Shown here piece after piece: positions 24,901 through 39,900 of a DNA stretch of 64,000 nucleotides. The notes beneath the pieces were generated by a model that was not told the DNA's origin, did no database searches, and was given only the letters and a program-made list of their open reading frames with translations. Position 1 is the stretch's first letter; every line of letters begins with the position of its first letter. The stretch lies in assembly GCA_914767715.1 (NCBI GenBank), contig OU612066.1, positions 24,464,283-24,528,282 of the forward strand. Reading direction: 5' to 3'. This stretch comes from Membranipora membranacea. Taxonomy: Eukaryota > Bryozoa > Gymnolaemata > Cheilostomatida > Membraniporidae. Made by a program: the position numbers and the translations under genes.

Positions 24901-27900
24901 TCAATGGTGTCTTCAGTGATTTGATCAGACTCAGCATCATCTGCGGTTGGTGCAGATTCAGCTTCCTCTGTAGGCTCAGACTCGAGGGCAGACTCCACAA
25001 CTGGTTGAACTTCAGTATCATCGGCCATGGGCTCAGATTGTACAGCCTCAGTGACTTCCTTCTCGATGGTGTCTTCAGTGATTTCATCGGACTCAGCATC
25101 ATCTATGGTTGGTGCATATTCAGCTTCCTCTGCAGCCTCAGGCTCTAGGGCAGCTTCCACAACTGGTTCAACCTCAGTATCATCAGCAGTGGGCTCCGAT
25201 TGTACAGGCTCAGTGACTTCCTGCTCGATGGGGTCTTCAGTGATTTGATCAGGCTCAGCATCATCTGCGGTTGGTGCAGATTCAGTTTCATCTGTAGCCA
25301 CAGGCTCGAGGGCAGACTCCACAACTGGTTCAACTTCAGTATCATCAACAGTGGGCTCAGATTGTACAGCCTCTGTGACTTCCCGCTCGATGGCGTCTTC
25401 AGTGATTTCATCAGACTCAGCATCATCTATGGTTGGTGCAGATTCAGCTTCCTCTGCAGCCTCAGGCTCTAGGGCAGACTCCACAACTGGTTCAACTTCA
25501 GTATCATCGGCAGTGGGCTCAGATTGTACAGCCTCAGTGACTTCCTTCTCGATGGCGTCTTCAGTGATTTCATCAGACTCAGCATCATCTATGGTTGGTG
25601 CAGATTCAACTTCCTCTGCAGCCTCAGGCTCTAGGGCAGCCTCCACAACTGGTTCAACCTCAGTATCATCAGCAGTGGGCTCAGATTGTACAGGCTCAGT
25701 GAGTTCCTGCTCGATGGGGTCTTCAGTGATTTGATCAGGCTCAGCATCATCTGCGGTTGGTGCAGATTCAGTTTCATCTGTAGCCACAGGCTCGAGGGCA
25801 GACTCCACAACTGGTTCAACTTCAGTATCATCAGCAGTGGGCTCAGATTGTACAGCCTCAGTGACTTCCTGCTCGATGGGGTCTTCAGTGATTTCATCAG
25901 ACTCAGCATCATCTCTGGTTGGTGCAGATTCAGCTTCCTCTGCAGGCTCAGACTCGAGGGCAGACTCCACAACTGGTTCACCTTCAGTATCATCGGCAGT
26001 GGGCTCAGATTGTACAGCCTCAGTGACTTCCTTCTCGATGGCGTCTTCAGTGATTTCATCGGATTCAGCATCATCTATGGTTGGTGCAGATTCAGCTTCC
26101 TCTGCAGCCTCAGGCCCTAGGGCAGACTCCACAACTGGTTCAACTTCATTATCATCGGCAGTGGGCTCAGATTGTACAGCCTCAGTGACTTCCTGTTCGA
26201 TGGGGTCTTCAGTGATTTGATCAGGCTCAGCATCATCTGCGGTTGGTGCAGATTCAGTTTCGTCTGTAGCCACAGGCTCGAGGGCAGACTCCACAACTGG
26301 TTCAACCTCAGTATCATCAGCAGTGGGCTCAGATTGTACAGGCTCAGTGACTTCCTGCTCGATGAGGTCTTCAGTGATTTGATCAGGCTCAGCATCATCT
26401 GCGGTTGGTGCAGATTCAGTTTCACCTGTAGCCACAGGCTCGAGGGCAGACTCCACAACTGGTTCAACTTCAGTATCATCAACAGTGGGCTCAGATTGTA
26501 CAGCCTCAGTGACTTCCTGCTCAATGGTGTCTTCAGTGATTTCATCAGACTCAGCATCATCTATGGTTGGTGCAGATTCAGCTTCCTCTGCAGCCTCAGG
26601 CTCTAGGGCAGACTCCACAACTGGTTCAACCTCAGTTTCATCAGCAGTGGGCTCAGATTGTACAGCCTCAGTGACTTTCTGCTCCATGGGGTCTTCAGTG
26701 ATTTCATCAGACTCAGCATCATCTATGGTTGGTGCAGATTCAGCTTCCTCTGCAGCCTCAGGCTCAAGGGCAGACTCCATAACTGGCTCAACCTCAGTAT
26801 CATCAGCAGTGGGCTCAGATTGTACAGCCTCAGTGACTTCCTGCTCAATGGTGTCATCAGTGATTTCATCAGACTCAGCATCATCTATGGTTGGTGCAGA
26901 TTCAGCTTCCTCTGCAGCCTCAGGCTCTAGGGCAGACTCCACAACTGGTTCAACCTCAGCATCATCAGCAGTGGGCTCAGATTGTACAGCCTCAGTGACT
27001 TTCTGCTCGATGGGGTCTTCCGTGATTTCATCAGACTCAGCATCATCTATGGTTGGTGCAGATTCAGCTTCCTCTGCAGCCTCAGGCTCTAGGGCAGACT
27101 CCACAACTGGTTCAACTTCAGTATCATCGGCAGTGGGCTCAGATTGTACATCATCAGTCACATCTTGCTCGATGGTGTCTTCAGTGACTTCATCTATTTC
27201 AGAAGCAACAACAGTTGGCTCTGATTCTTCCTCAACTGTGACTTCCTCTTCCTGTCCTGCTTCAGTGGTTTGATCAGACTCAGCATCATCTGCGGTTGGT
27301 GCAGATTCAGCTTCCTCTGTAGCTTCAGGCTCGAGGGCAGACTCCACAACTGGTTCAACTTCATTATCATCGGCAGTGGGCTCAGATTGTACAGCCTCAG
27401 TGACTTCCTGCTCAATGGTGTCTTCAGTGATTTGATCAGACTCAGCATCGTCTGCGGTTGGTGCAGATTCAGCTTCCTCTGCAGGCTCAGACTCGAGGGC
27501 AGACTCCACAACTGGTTCACCTTCAGTATCATCGGCAGTGGGCTCAGATTGTACAGCCTCAGTGACTTCCTTCTCGATGGCGTCTTCAGTGATTTCATCG
27601 GACTCAGCATCATCTATGGGTGGTGCAGATTCAGCTTCCTCTGCAGCCTCAGGCCCTAGGGCAGACTCCACAACTGGTTCAACTTCATTATCATCGGCAG
27701 TGGGCTCAGATTGTACAGCCTCAGTGACTTCCTGTTCGATGGGGTCTTCAGTGATTTGATCAGGCTCAGCATCATATGCGGTTGGTGCAGATTCAGTTTC
27801 GTCTGTAGCCACAGGCTCGAGGGCAGACTCCACAACTGGTTCAACCTCAGTATCATCAGCAGTGGGCTCAGATTGTACAGGCTCAGTGACTTCCTGCTCG

Positions 27901-30900
27901 ATGAGGTCTTCAGTGATTTGATCTGGCTCAGCATCATCTGCGGTTGGTGCAGATTCAGTTTCATCTGTAGCCACAGGCTCGAGGGCAGACTCCACAACTG
28001 GTTCAACTTCAGTATCATCAACAGTGGGCTCAGATTGTAAAGCCTCAGTGACTTCCTGCTCAATGGTGTCTTCAGTGATTTCATCAGACTCAGCATCATC
28101 TATGGTTGGTGCAGATTCAGCTTCCTCTGCAGCCTCAGGCTCTAGGGCAGACTCCACAACTGGTTCAACCTCAGTATCATCAGCAGTGGGCTCAGATTGT
28201 ACAGCCTCAGTGACTTTCTGCTCGATGGGGTCTTCAGTGATTTCATCAGACTCAGCATCATCTATGGTTGGTGCAGATTCAGCTTCCTCTGCAGCCTCAG
28301 GCTCTAGGGCAGACTCCACAACTGGTTCAACCTCAGTATCATCAGCAGTGGGCTCAGATTGTACAGCCTCAGTGACTTCCTGCTCGATGGGGTCTACAGT
28401 GATTTCATCAGGCTCAGCATCATCTGCGGTTGGTGCAGATTCAGTTTCGTCTGTAGCCACAGGCTCGAGGGCAGACTCCACAACTGGTTCAACTTCAGTA
28501 TCATCAGCAGTGGGCTCAGATTGTACAGGCTCAGTGACTTCCTGCTCGATGAGGTCTTCAGTGATTTGATCAGGCTCAGCATCATCTGCGGTTGGTGCAG
28601 ATTCAGTTTCACCTGTAGCCACAGGCTCGAGGGCAGACTCCACAACTGGTTCAACTTCAGTATCATCAACAGGGGGCTCAGATTGTACAGCCTCAGTGAC
28701 TTCCTGCTCAATGGTGTCTTCAGTGATTTCATCAGACTCAGCATCATCTATGGTTGGTGCATATTCAGCTTCCTCTGCAGCCTCAGGCTCTAGGGCAGAC
28801 TCCACCACTGGTTCAACCTCAGTATCATCAGCAGTGGGCTCAGATTGTACAGCCTCAGTGACTTTCTGCTCGATGGGGTCTTCAGTGATTTCATCAGACT
28901 CAGCATCATCTATGGTTGGTGCAGATTCAGCTTTCTCTGCAGCCTCAGGCTCTAGGGCAGACTCCATAACTGGCTCAACCTCAGTATCATCAGCAGTGGG
29001 CTCAGATTGTACAGCCTCAGTGACTTCCTGCTCAATGGTGTCTTCAGTGATTTCATCAGACTCAGCATCATCTATGGTTGGTGCAGATTCAGCTTCCTCT
29101 GCAGCCTCAGGCTCTAGGGCAGACTCCACAACTGGTTCAACCTCAGTATCATCAGCAGTGGGCTCAGATTGTACAGCCTCAGTGACTTTCTGCTCGATGG
29201 GGTCTTCCGTGATTTCATCAGACTCAGCATCATCTATGGTTGGTGCAGATTCAGCTTCCTCTGCAGCCTCAGGCTCTAGGGCAGACTCCACAACTGGTTC
29301 AACTTCAGTATCATCGGCAGTGGGCTCAGATTGTACATCATCAGTCACATCTTGCTCGATGGTGTCTTCAGTGACTTCATCTATTTCAGAAGCAACAACA
29401 GTTGGCTCTGATTCTTCCTCAACTGTGACTTCCTCTTCCTGTCCTGTTTCAGTGGTTTGATCAGACTCAGCATCATCTGCGGTTGGTGCAGATTCAGCTT
29501 CCTCTGTAGCTTCAGGCTCGAGGGCAGACTCCACAACTGGTTCAACTTCATTATCATCGGCAGTGGGCTCAGATTGTACAGCCTCAGTGACTTCCTGCTC
29601 AATGGTGTCTTCAGTGATTTGATCAGACTCAGCATCGTCTGCGGTTGGTGCAGATTCAGCTTCCTCTGCAGGCTCAGACTCGAGGGCAGACTCAACAACT
29701 GGTTCACCTTCAGTATCATCGGCAGTGGGCTCAGATTGTACAGCCTCAGTGACTTCCTTCTCGATGGCGTCTTCAGTGATTTCATCGGACTCAGCATCAT
29801 CTATGGTTGGTGCAGATTCAGCTTCCTCTGCAGCCTCAGGCCCTAGGGCAGACTCCACAACTGGTTCAACTTCATTATCATCGGCAGTGGGCTCAGATTG
29901 TACAGCCTCAGTGACTTCCTGTTCGATGGGGTCTTCAGTGATTTGATCAGGCTCAGCATCATATGCGGTTGGTGCAGATTCAGTTTCGTCTGTAGCCACA
30001 GGCTCGAGGGCAGACTCCACAACTGGTTCAACCTCAGTATCATCAGCAGTGGGCTCAGATTGTACAGGCTCAGTGACTTCCTGCTCGATGAGGTCTTCAG
30101 TGATTTGATCTGGCTCAGCATCATCTGCGGTTGGTGCAGATTCAGTTTCATCTGTAGCCACAGGCTCGAGGGCAGACTCCACAACTGGTTCAACTTCAGT
30201 ATCATCAACAGTGGGCTCAGATTGTACAGCCTCAGTGACTTCCTGCTCAATGGTGTCTTCAGTGATTTCATCAGACTCAGCATCATCTATGGTTGGTGCA
30301 GATTCAGCTTCCTCTGCAGCCTCAGGCTCTAGGGCAGACTCCACAACTGGTTCAACCTCAGTATCATCAGCAGTGGGCTCGGATTGTACAGCCTCAGTGA
30401 CTTTCTGCTCGATTGGGTCTTCAGTGATTTCATCAGACTCAGCATCATCTATGGTTGGTGCAGATTCAGCTTCCTCTGCAGCCTCAGGCTCTAGGGCAGA
30501 CTCCACAACTGTTTCAACCTCAGTATCATCAGCAGTGGGCTCAGATTGTACAGCCTCAGTGACTTCCTGCTCGATGGGGTCTACAGTGATTTCATCAGGC
30601 TCAGCATCATCTGCGGTTGGTGCAGATTCAGTTTCGTCTGTAGCCACAGGCTCGAGGGCAGACTCCACAACTGGTTCAACTTCAGTATCATCAGCAGTGG
30701 GCTCAGATTGTACAGCCTCAGTGACTTCCTGCTCAATGGTGTCTTCAGTGATTTGATCATGCTCAGCGTCATATGCTGTTGGTGCAGATTCAGTTTCGTG
30801 TGTAGCCTCAGGCTCGAGGGCTAACTCCACAACTGGTTCAACTTCAGTATCATCGGCAGTGGGCTCAGATTGTACATCATCAGTCACATCTTGCTCGATG

Positions 30901-33900
30901 GTGTCTTCAGTGACTTCATCTATTTCAGAATCAACAACAGTTGGCTCTGATCCTTCCTCAACTGTGACTTCCTCTTCCTGTACTGTTTCAGTGGTTTGAT
31001 CAGGCTCAGCATCATCTATGGTTGGTGCAGATTCAGCTTCCTCTGCAGCCTCAGGCTCTACGGCAGACTCCACAACTGGTTCAACCTCAGTATCATCAGC
31101 AGTGGGCTCAGATGGTACAGCCTCAGTGACTTCCTGCTCGATGGGGTCTTCAGTGATTTGATCAGGCTCAGCATCATCTGCGGTTGGTGCAGATTCAGTT
31201 TCGTCTGTAGCCACAGGCTCGAGGGCAGACTCCACAACTGGTTCAACTTCAGTATCATCAGCAGTGGGCTCAGATTGTACAGCCTCAGTGACTTCCTGCT
31301 CAATCGTGTCTTCAGTGATTTGATCAGGCTCAGCGTCATCTGATGTAGGTGCAGATTCAGTTTCGTGTGTAGCCTCAGGCTCGAGGGCTGACTCCACAAC
31401 TGGTTCAACTTCAGTATCATCGGCAGTGGGCTCAGATTGTACATCATCAGTCACATCTTGCTCGATGGTGTCTTCAGTGACTTCATCTATTTCAGAAGCA
31501 ACAACAGTTGGCTCTGATTCTTCCTCAACTGTGACTTCCTCTTTCTGTCCTGTTTCAGTGGTTTGATCAGACTCAGCATCATCTGCGGTTGGTGCAGATT
31601 CAGCTTCCTCTGTAGCTTCAGGCTCGAGGGCAGACTCCACAACTGGTTCAACTTCATTATCATCGGCAGTGGGCTCAGATTGTACAGCCTCAGTGACTTC
31701 CTGCTCAATGGTGTCTTCAGTGATTTGATCAGACTCAGCATCATCTGCGGTTGGTGCAGATTCAGCTTCCTCTGCAGGCTCAGACTCGAGGGCAGACTCC
31801 ACAACTGGTTCAACTTCAGTATCATCGGCAGTGGGCTCAGATTGTACAGCCTCAGTGACTTCCTTCTCGATGGTGTCTTCAGTGATTTCATCAGACTCAG
31901 CATCATCTATGGTTGGTGCATATTCAGCTTCCTCTGCAGCCTCAGACTCGAGGGCAGACTCCACAACTGGTTCAACTTCAGTATCATCAGCAGTGGGCTC
32001 AGATTGTACAGCTTCAGTGACTTCCTGCTCAATGGTGCCTTCAGTGATTTGATCAGACTCAGTATCATCTGTGGTTGGTGCAGGGTCAGCTTCCTCTGTA
32101 GCCTCAGGCTCGAGGGCAAACTCCACAACTGGCTCAACTTCAGTATCATCGGCAGTGGGCTCAGAATGCACAGCTTCAGTGGCTTCCTGCTCAATGGTGT
32201 CTTCAGTGATTTGATCAGGCTCAGCATCATCTGCGGTTGGTGCAGATTCAGTTTCGTCTGTAGCTTCAGGCTCGAGGGCAGACTCCACAACTGGTTCAAC
32301 CTCAGTATCATCAGCAGTGGGCTCAGATTGTACAGCCTCAGTGACTTCCTGCTCGCTGGTGTCTTCAGTGATTTGATCAGACTCAGCATCATCTGCGGTT
32401 GGTGCAGATTCAGCTTCCTCTGTAGCCTCCGGCTCGAGGGCTGACTCCACAACTGGTTCAACTTCAGTATCATCGGCAGTGGGCTCAGATTGTACATCAT
32501 CAGTCACATCTTGCTCGATGGTGTCTTCAGTGACTTCATCTATTTCAGAAGCAACAACAGTTGGCTCTGATTCTTCCTCAACTGTGACTTCCTCTTCCTG
32601 TACTGTTTCAGTGGTTTGATCAGACTCAGCATCATCTGCGGTTGGTGCAGATTCAGCTTCCTCTGTAGCTTCAGGCTCGAGGGCAGACTCCACAACTGGT
32701 TCAACTTCATTATCATCAGCAGTGGGCTCAGATTGTACAGCCTCAGTGACTTCCTGCTCGATGGGGTCTTCAGTGATTTCATCAGACTCAGCATCATCTA
32801 TGGTTGGTGCAGATTCAGCTTCCTCTGCAGCCTCAGGCTCTAGGGCAGACTCCACAACTGGTTCAACTTCAGTATCATCGGCAGTGGGCTCAGATTGTAC
32901 AGCCTCAGTGACTTCCTGCTCAATGGTGTCTTCAGTGATTTGATCATGCTCAGCGTCATATGCTGTTGGTGCAGATTCAGTTTCGTGTGTAGCCTCAGGC
33001 TCGAGGGCTAACTCCACAACTGGTTCAACTTCAGTATCATCGGCAGTGGGCTCAGATTGTACATCATCAGTCACATCTTGCTCGATGGTGTCTTCAGTGA
33101 CTTCATCTATTTCAGAATCAACAACAGTTGGCTCTGATTCTTCCTCAACTGTGACTTCCTCTTCCTGTACTGTTTCAGTGGTTTGATCAGGCTCAGCATC
33201 ATCTATGGTTGGTGCAGATTCAGCTTCCTCTGCAGCCTCAGGCTCTACGGCAGACTCCACAACTGGTTCAACCTCAGTATCATCAGCAGTGGGCTCAGAT
33301 GGTACAGCCTCAGTGACTTCCTGCTCGATGGGGTCTTCAGTGATTTGATCAGGCTCAGCATCATCTGCGGTTGGTGCAGATTCAGTTTCGTCTGTAGCCA
33401 CAGGCTCGAGGGCAGACTCCACAACTGGTTCAACTTCAGTATCATCAGCAGTGGGCTCAGATTGTACAGCCTCAGTGACTTCCTGCTCAATCGTGTCTTC
33501 AGTGATTTGATCAGGCTCAGCGTCATCTGATGTAGGTGCAGATTCAGTTTCGTGTGTAGCCTCAGGCTCGAGGGCTGACTCCACAACTGGTTCAACTTCA
33601 GTATCATCGGCAGTGGGCTCAGATTGTACATCATCAGTCACATCTTGCTCGATGGTGTCTTCAGTGACTTCATCTATTTCAGAAGCAACAACAGTTGGCT
33701 CTGATTCTTCCTCAACTGTGACTTCCTCTTTCTGTCCTGTTTCAGTGGTTTGATCAGACTCAGCATCATCTGCGGTTGGTGCAGATTCAGCTTCCTCTGT
33801 AGCTTCAGGCTCGAGGGCAGACTCCACAACTGGTTCAACTTCATTATCATCGGCAGTGGGCTCAGATTGTACAGCCTCAGTGACTTCCTGCTCAATGGTG

Positions 33901-36900
33901 TCTTCAGTGATTTGATCAGACTCAGCATCATCTGCGGTTGGTGCAGATTCAGCTTCCTCTGCAGGCTCAGACTCGAGGGCAGACTCCACAACTGGTTCAA
34001 CTTCAGTATCATCGGCAGTGGGCTCAGATTGTACAGCCTCAGTGACTTCCTGCTCGATGGTGTCTTCAGTGATTTCATCAGACTCAGCATCATCTATGGT
34101 TGGTGCAGATTCAGCTTCCTCTGCAGCCTCAGGCTCTAGGGCAGACTCCACAACTGGTTCAACCTCAGTATCATCAGCAGTGGGCTCAGATTGTACAGCC
34201 TCAGTGACTTTCTGCTCGATGGGGTCTTCCGTGATTTCATCAGACTCAGCATCATCTATGGTTGGTGCAGATTCAGCTTCCTCTGCAGCCTCAGGCTCTA
34301 GGGCAGACTCCACAACTGGTTCAACTTCAGTATCATCGGCAGTGGGCTCAGATTGTACATCATCAGTCACATCTTGCTCGATGGTGTCTTCAGTGACTTC
34401 ATCTATTTCAGAAGCAACAACAGTTGGCTCTGATTCTTCCTCAACTGTGACTTCCTCTTCCTGTCCTGTTTCAGTGGTTTGATCAGACTCAGCATCATCT
34501 GCGGTTGGTGCAGATTCAGCTTCCTCTGTAGCTTCAGGCTCGAGGGCAGACTCCACAACTGGTTCAACTTCATTATCATCGGCAGTGGGCTCAGATTGTA
34601 CAGCCTCAGTGACTTCCTGCTCAATGGTGTCTTCAGTGATTTGATCAGACTCAGCATCGTCTGCGGTTGGTGCAGATTCAGCTTCCTCTGCAGGCTCAGA
34701 CTCGAGGGCAGACTCAACAACTGGTTCACCTTCAGTATCATCGGCAGTGGGCTCAGATTGTACAGCCTCAGTGACTTCCTTCTCGATGGCGTCTTCAGTG
34801 ATTTCATCGGACTCAGCATCATCTATGGTTGGTGCAGATTCAGCTTCCTCTGCAGCCTCAGGCCCTAGGGCAGACTCCACAACTGGTTCAACTTCATTAT
34901 CATCGGCAGTGGGCTCAGATTGTACAGCCTCAGTGACTTCCTGTTCGATGGGGTCTTCAGTGATTTGATCAGGCTCAGCATCATATGCGGTTGGTGCAGA
35001 TTCAGTTTCGTCTGTAGCCACAGGCTCGAGGGCAGACTCCACAACTGGTTCAACCTCAGTATCATCAGCAGTGGGCTCAGATTGTACAGGCTCAGTGACT
35101 TCCTGCTCGATGAGGTCTTCAGTGATTTGATCTGGCTCAGCATCATCTGCGGTTGGTGCAGATTCAGTTTCATCTGTAGCCACAGGCTCGAGGGCAGACT
35201 CCACAACTGGTTCAACTTCAGTATCATCAACAGTGGGCTCAGATTGTACAGCCTCAGTGACTTCCTGCTCAATGGTGTCTTCAGTGATTTCATCAGACTC
35301 AGCATCATCTATGGTTGGTGCAGATTCAGCTTCCTCTGCAGCCTCAGGCTCTAGGGCAGACTCCACAACTGGTTCAACCTCAGTATCATCAGCAGTGGGC
35401 TCGGATTGTACAGCCTCAGTGACTTTCTGCTCGATTGGGTCTTCAGTGATTTCATCAGACTCAGCATCATCTATGGTTGGTGCAGATTCAGCTTCCTCTG
35501 CAGCCTCAGGCTCTAGGGCAGACTCCACAACTGGTTCAACCTCAGTATCATCAGCAGTGGGCTCAGATTGTACAGCCTCAGTGACTTCCTGCTCGATGGG
35601 GTCTACAGTGATTTCATCAGGCTCAGCATCATCTGCGGTTGGTGCAGATTCAGTTTCGTCTGTAGCCACAGGCTCGAGGGCAGACTCCACAACTGGTTCA
35701 ACTTCAGTATCATCAGCAGTGGGCTCAGATTGTACAGCCTCAGTGACTTCCTGCTCAATGGTGTCTTCAGTGATTTGATCATGCTCAGCGTCATATGCTG
35801 TTGGTGCAGATTCAGTTTCGTGTGTAGCCTCAGGCTCGAGGGCTAACTCCACAACTGGTTCAACTTCAGTATCATCGGCAGTGGGCTCAGATTGTACATC
35901 ATCAGTCACATCTTGCTCGATGGTGTCTTCAGTGACTTCATCTATTTCAGAATCAACAACAGTTGGCTCTGATTCTTCCTCAACTGTGACTTCCTCTTCC
36001 TGTACTGTTTCAGTGGTTTGATCAGGCTCAGCATCATCTATGGTTGGTGCAGATTCAGCTTCCTCTGCAGCCTCAGGCTCTACGGCAGACTCCACAACTG
36101 GTTCAACCTCAGTATCATCAGCAGTGGGCTCAGATGGTACAGCCTCAGTGACTTCCTGCTCGATGGGGTCTTCAGTGATTTGATCAGGCTCAGCATCATC
36201 TGCGGTTGGTGCAGATTCAGTTTCGTCTGTAGCCACAGGCTCGAGGGCAGACTCCACAACTGGTTCAACTTCAGTATCATCAGCAGTGGGCTCAGATTGT
36301 ACAGCCTCAGTGACTTCCTGCTCAATCGTGTCTTCAGTGATTTGATCAGGCTCAGCGTCATCTGATGTAGGTGCAGATTCAGTTTCGTGTGTAGCCTCAG
36401 GCTCGAGGGCTGACTCCACAACTGGTTCAACTTCAGTATCATCGGCAGTGGGCTCAGATTGTACATCATCAGTCACATCTTGCTCGATGGTGTCTTCAGT
36501 GACTTCATCTATTTCAGAAGCAACAACAGTTGGCTCTGATTCTTCCTCAACTGTGACTTCCTCTTTCTGTCCTGTTTCAGTGGTTTGATCAGACTCAGCA
36601 TCATCTGCGGTTGGTGCAGATTCAGCTTCCTCTGTAGCTTCAGGCTCGAGGGCAGACTCCACAACTGGTTCAACTTCATTATCATCGGCAGTGGGCTCAG
36701 ATTGTACAGCCTCAGTGACTTCCTGCTCAATGGTGTCTTCAGTGATTTGATCAGACTCAGCATCATCTGCGGTTGGTGCAGATTCAGCTTCCTCTGCAGG
36801 CTCAGACTCGAGGGCAGACTCCACAACTGGTTCAACTTCAGTATCATCGGCAGTGGGCTCAGATTGTACAGCCTCAGTGACTTCCTTCTCGATGGTGTCT

Positions 36901-39900
36901 TCAGTGATTTCATCAGACTCAGCATCATCTATGGTTGGTGCATATTCAGCTTCCTCTGCAGCCTCAGACTCGAGGGCAGACTCCACAACTGGTTCAACTT
37001 CAGTATCATCAGCAGTGGGCTCAGATTGTACAGCTTCAGTGACTTCCTGCTCAATGGTGCCTTCAGTGATTTGATCAGACTCAGTATCATCTGTGGTTGG
37101 TGCAGGGTCAGCTTCCTCTGTAGCCTCAGGCTCGAGGGCAAACTCCACAACTGGTTCAACTTCAGTATCATCGGCAGTGGGCTCAGAATGCACAGCTTCA
37201 GTGACTTCCTGCTCAATGGTGTCTTCAGTGATTTGATCAGGCTCAGCATCATCTGCGGTTGGTGCAGATTCAGTTTCGTCTGTAGCTTCAGGCTCGAGGG
37301 CAGACTCCACAACTGGTTCAACCTCAGTATCATCAGCAGTGGGCTCAGATTGTACAGCCTCAGTGACTTCCTGCTCGCTGGTGTCTTCAGTGATTTGATC
37401 AGACTCAGCATCATCTGCGGTTGGTGCAGATTCAGCTTCCTCTGTAGCCTCCGGCTCGAGGGCTGACTCCACAACTTGTTCAACTTCAGTATCATCGGCA
37501 GTGGGCTCAGATTGTACATCATCAGTCACATCTTGCTCGATGGTGTCTTCAGTGACTTCATCTATTTCAGAAGCAACAACAGTTGGCTCTGATTCTTCCT
37601 CAACTGTGACTTCCTCTTCCTGTACTGTTTCAGTGGTTTGATCAGACTCAGCATCATCTGCGGTTGGTGCAGATTCAGCTTCCTCTGTAGCTTCAGGCTC
37701 GAGGGCAGACTCCACAACTGGTTCAACTTCATTATCATCAGCAGTGGGCTCAGATTGTACAGCCTCAGTGACTTCCTGCTCGATGGGGTCTTCAGTGATT
37801 TCATCAGACTCAGCATCATCTATGGTTGGTGCAGATTCAGCTTCCTCTGCAGCCTCAGGCTCTAGGGCAGACTCCACAACTGGTTCAACTTCAGTATCAT
37901 CGGCAGTGGGCTCAGATTGTACAGCCTCAGTGACTTCCTGCTCAATGGTGTCTTCAGTGATTTGATCATGCTCAGCGTCATATGCTGTTGGTGCAGATTC
38001 AGTTTCGTGTGTAGCCTCAGGCTCGAGGGCTAACTCCACAACTGGTTCAACTTCAGTATCATCGGCAGTGGGCTCAGATTGTACATCATCAGTCACATCT
38101 TGCTCGATGGTGTCTTCAGTGACTTCATCTATTTCAGAATCAACAACAGTTGGCTCTGATTCTTCCTCAACTGTGACTTCCTCTTCCTGTACTGTTTCAG
38201 TGGTTTGATCAGGATCAGCATCATCTATGGTTGGTGCAGATTCAGCTTCCTCTGCAGCCTCAGGCTCTACGGCAGACTCCACAACTGGTTCAACCTCAGT
38301 ATCATCAGCAGTGGGCTCAGATGGTACAGCCTCAGTGACTTCCTGCTCGATGGGGTCTTCAGTGATTTGATCAGGCTCAGCATCATCTGCGGTTGGTGCA
38401 GATTCAGTTTCGTCTGTAGCCACAGGCTCGAGGGCAGACTCCACAACTGGTTCAACTTCAGTATCATCAGCAGTGGGCTCAGATTGTACAGCCTCAGTGA
38501 CTTCCTGCTCAATCGTGTCTTCAGTGATTTGATCAGGCTCAGCGTCATCTGATGTAGGTGCAGATTCAGTTTCGTGTGTAGCCTCAGGCTCGAGGGCTGA
38601 CTCCACAACTGGTTCAACTTCAGTATCATCGGCAGTGGGCTCAGATTGTACATCATCAGTCACATCTTGCTCGATGGTGTCTTCAGTGACTTCATCTATT
38701 TCAGAAGCAACAACAGTTGGCTCTGATTCTTCCTCAACTGTGACTTCCTCTTTCTGTCCTGTTTCAGTGGTTTGATCAGACTCAGCATCATCTGCGGTTG
38801 GTGCAGATTCAGCTTCCTCTGTAGCTTCAGGCTCGAGGGCAGACTCCACAACTGGTTCAACTTCATTATCATCGGCAGTGGGCTCAGATTGTACAGCCTC
38901 AGTGACTTCCTGCTCAATGGTGTCTTCAGTGATTTGATCAGACTCAGCATCATCTGCGGTTGGTGCAGATTCAGCTTCCTCTGCAGGCTCAGACTCGAGG
39001 GCAGACTCCACAACTGGTTCAACTTCAGTATCATCGGCAGTTGGCTCAGATTGTACAGCCTCAGTGACTTCCTTCTCGATGGTGTCTTCAGTGATTTCAT
39101 CAGACTCAGCATCATCTATGGTTGGTGCATATTCAGCTTCCTCTGCAGCCTCAGACTCGAGGGCAGACTCCACAACTGGTTCAACTTCAGTATCATCAGC
39201 AGTGGGCTCAGATTGTACAGCTTCAGTGACTTCCTGCTCAATGGTGCCTTCAGTGATTTGATCAGACTCAGTATCATCTGTGGTTGGTGCAGGGTCAGCT
39301 TCCTCTGTAGCCTCAGGCTCGAGGGCAAACTCCACAACTGGTTCAACTTCAGTATCATCGGCAGTGGGCTCAGAATGCACAGCTTCAGTGACTTCCTGCT
39401 CAATGGTGTCTTCAGTGATTTGATCAGGCTCAGCATCATCTGCGGTTGGTCCAGATTCAGTTTCGTCTGTAGCCACAGGCTCGAGGGCAGACTCCACAAC
39501 TGGTTCAACTTCAGTATCATCAGCAGTGGGCTCAGATTGTACAGCCTCAGTGACTTCCTGCTCAATCGTGTCTTCAGTGATTTGATCAGGCTCAGCGTCA
39601 TCTGCTGTAGGTGCAGATTCAGTTTCGTGTGTAGCCTCAGGCTCGAGGGCTGACTCCACAACTGGTTCAACTTCAGTATCATCGGCAGTGGGCTCAGATT
39701 GTACATCATCAGTCACATCTTGCTCGATGGTGTCTTCAGTGACTTCATCTATTTCAGAAGCAACAACAGATGGCTCTGATTCTTCCTCAACTGTGACTTC
39801 CTCTTCCTGTCCTGTTTCAGTGGTTTGATCAGACTCAGCATCATCTGCGGTTGGTGCAGATTCAGCTTCTTCTGTAGCTTCAGGCTCGAGGGCAGACTCC

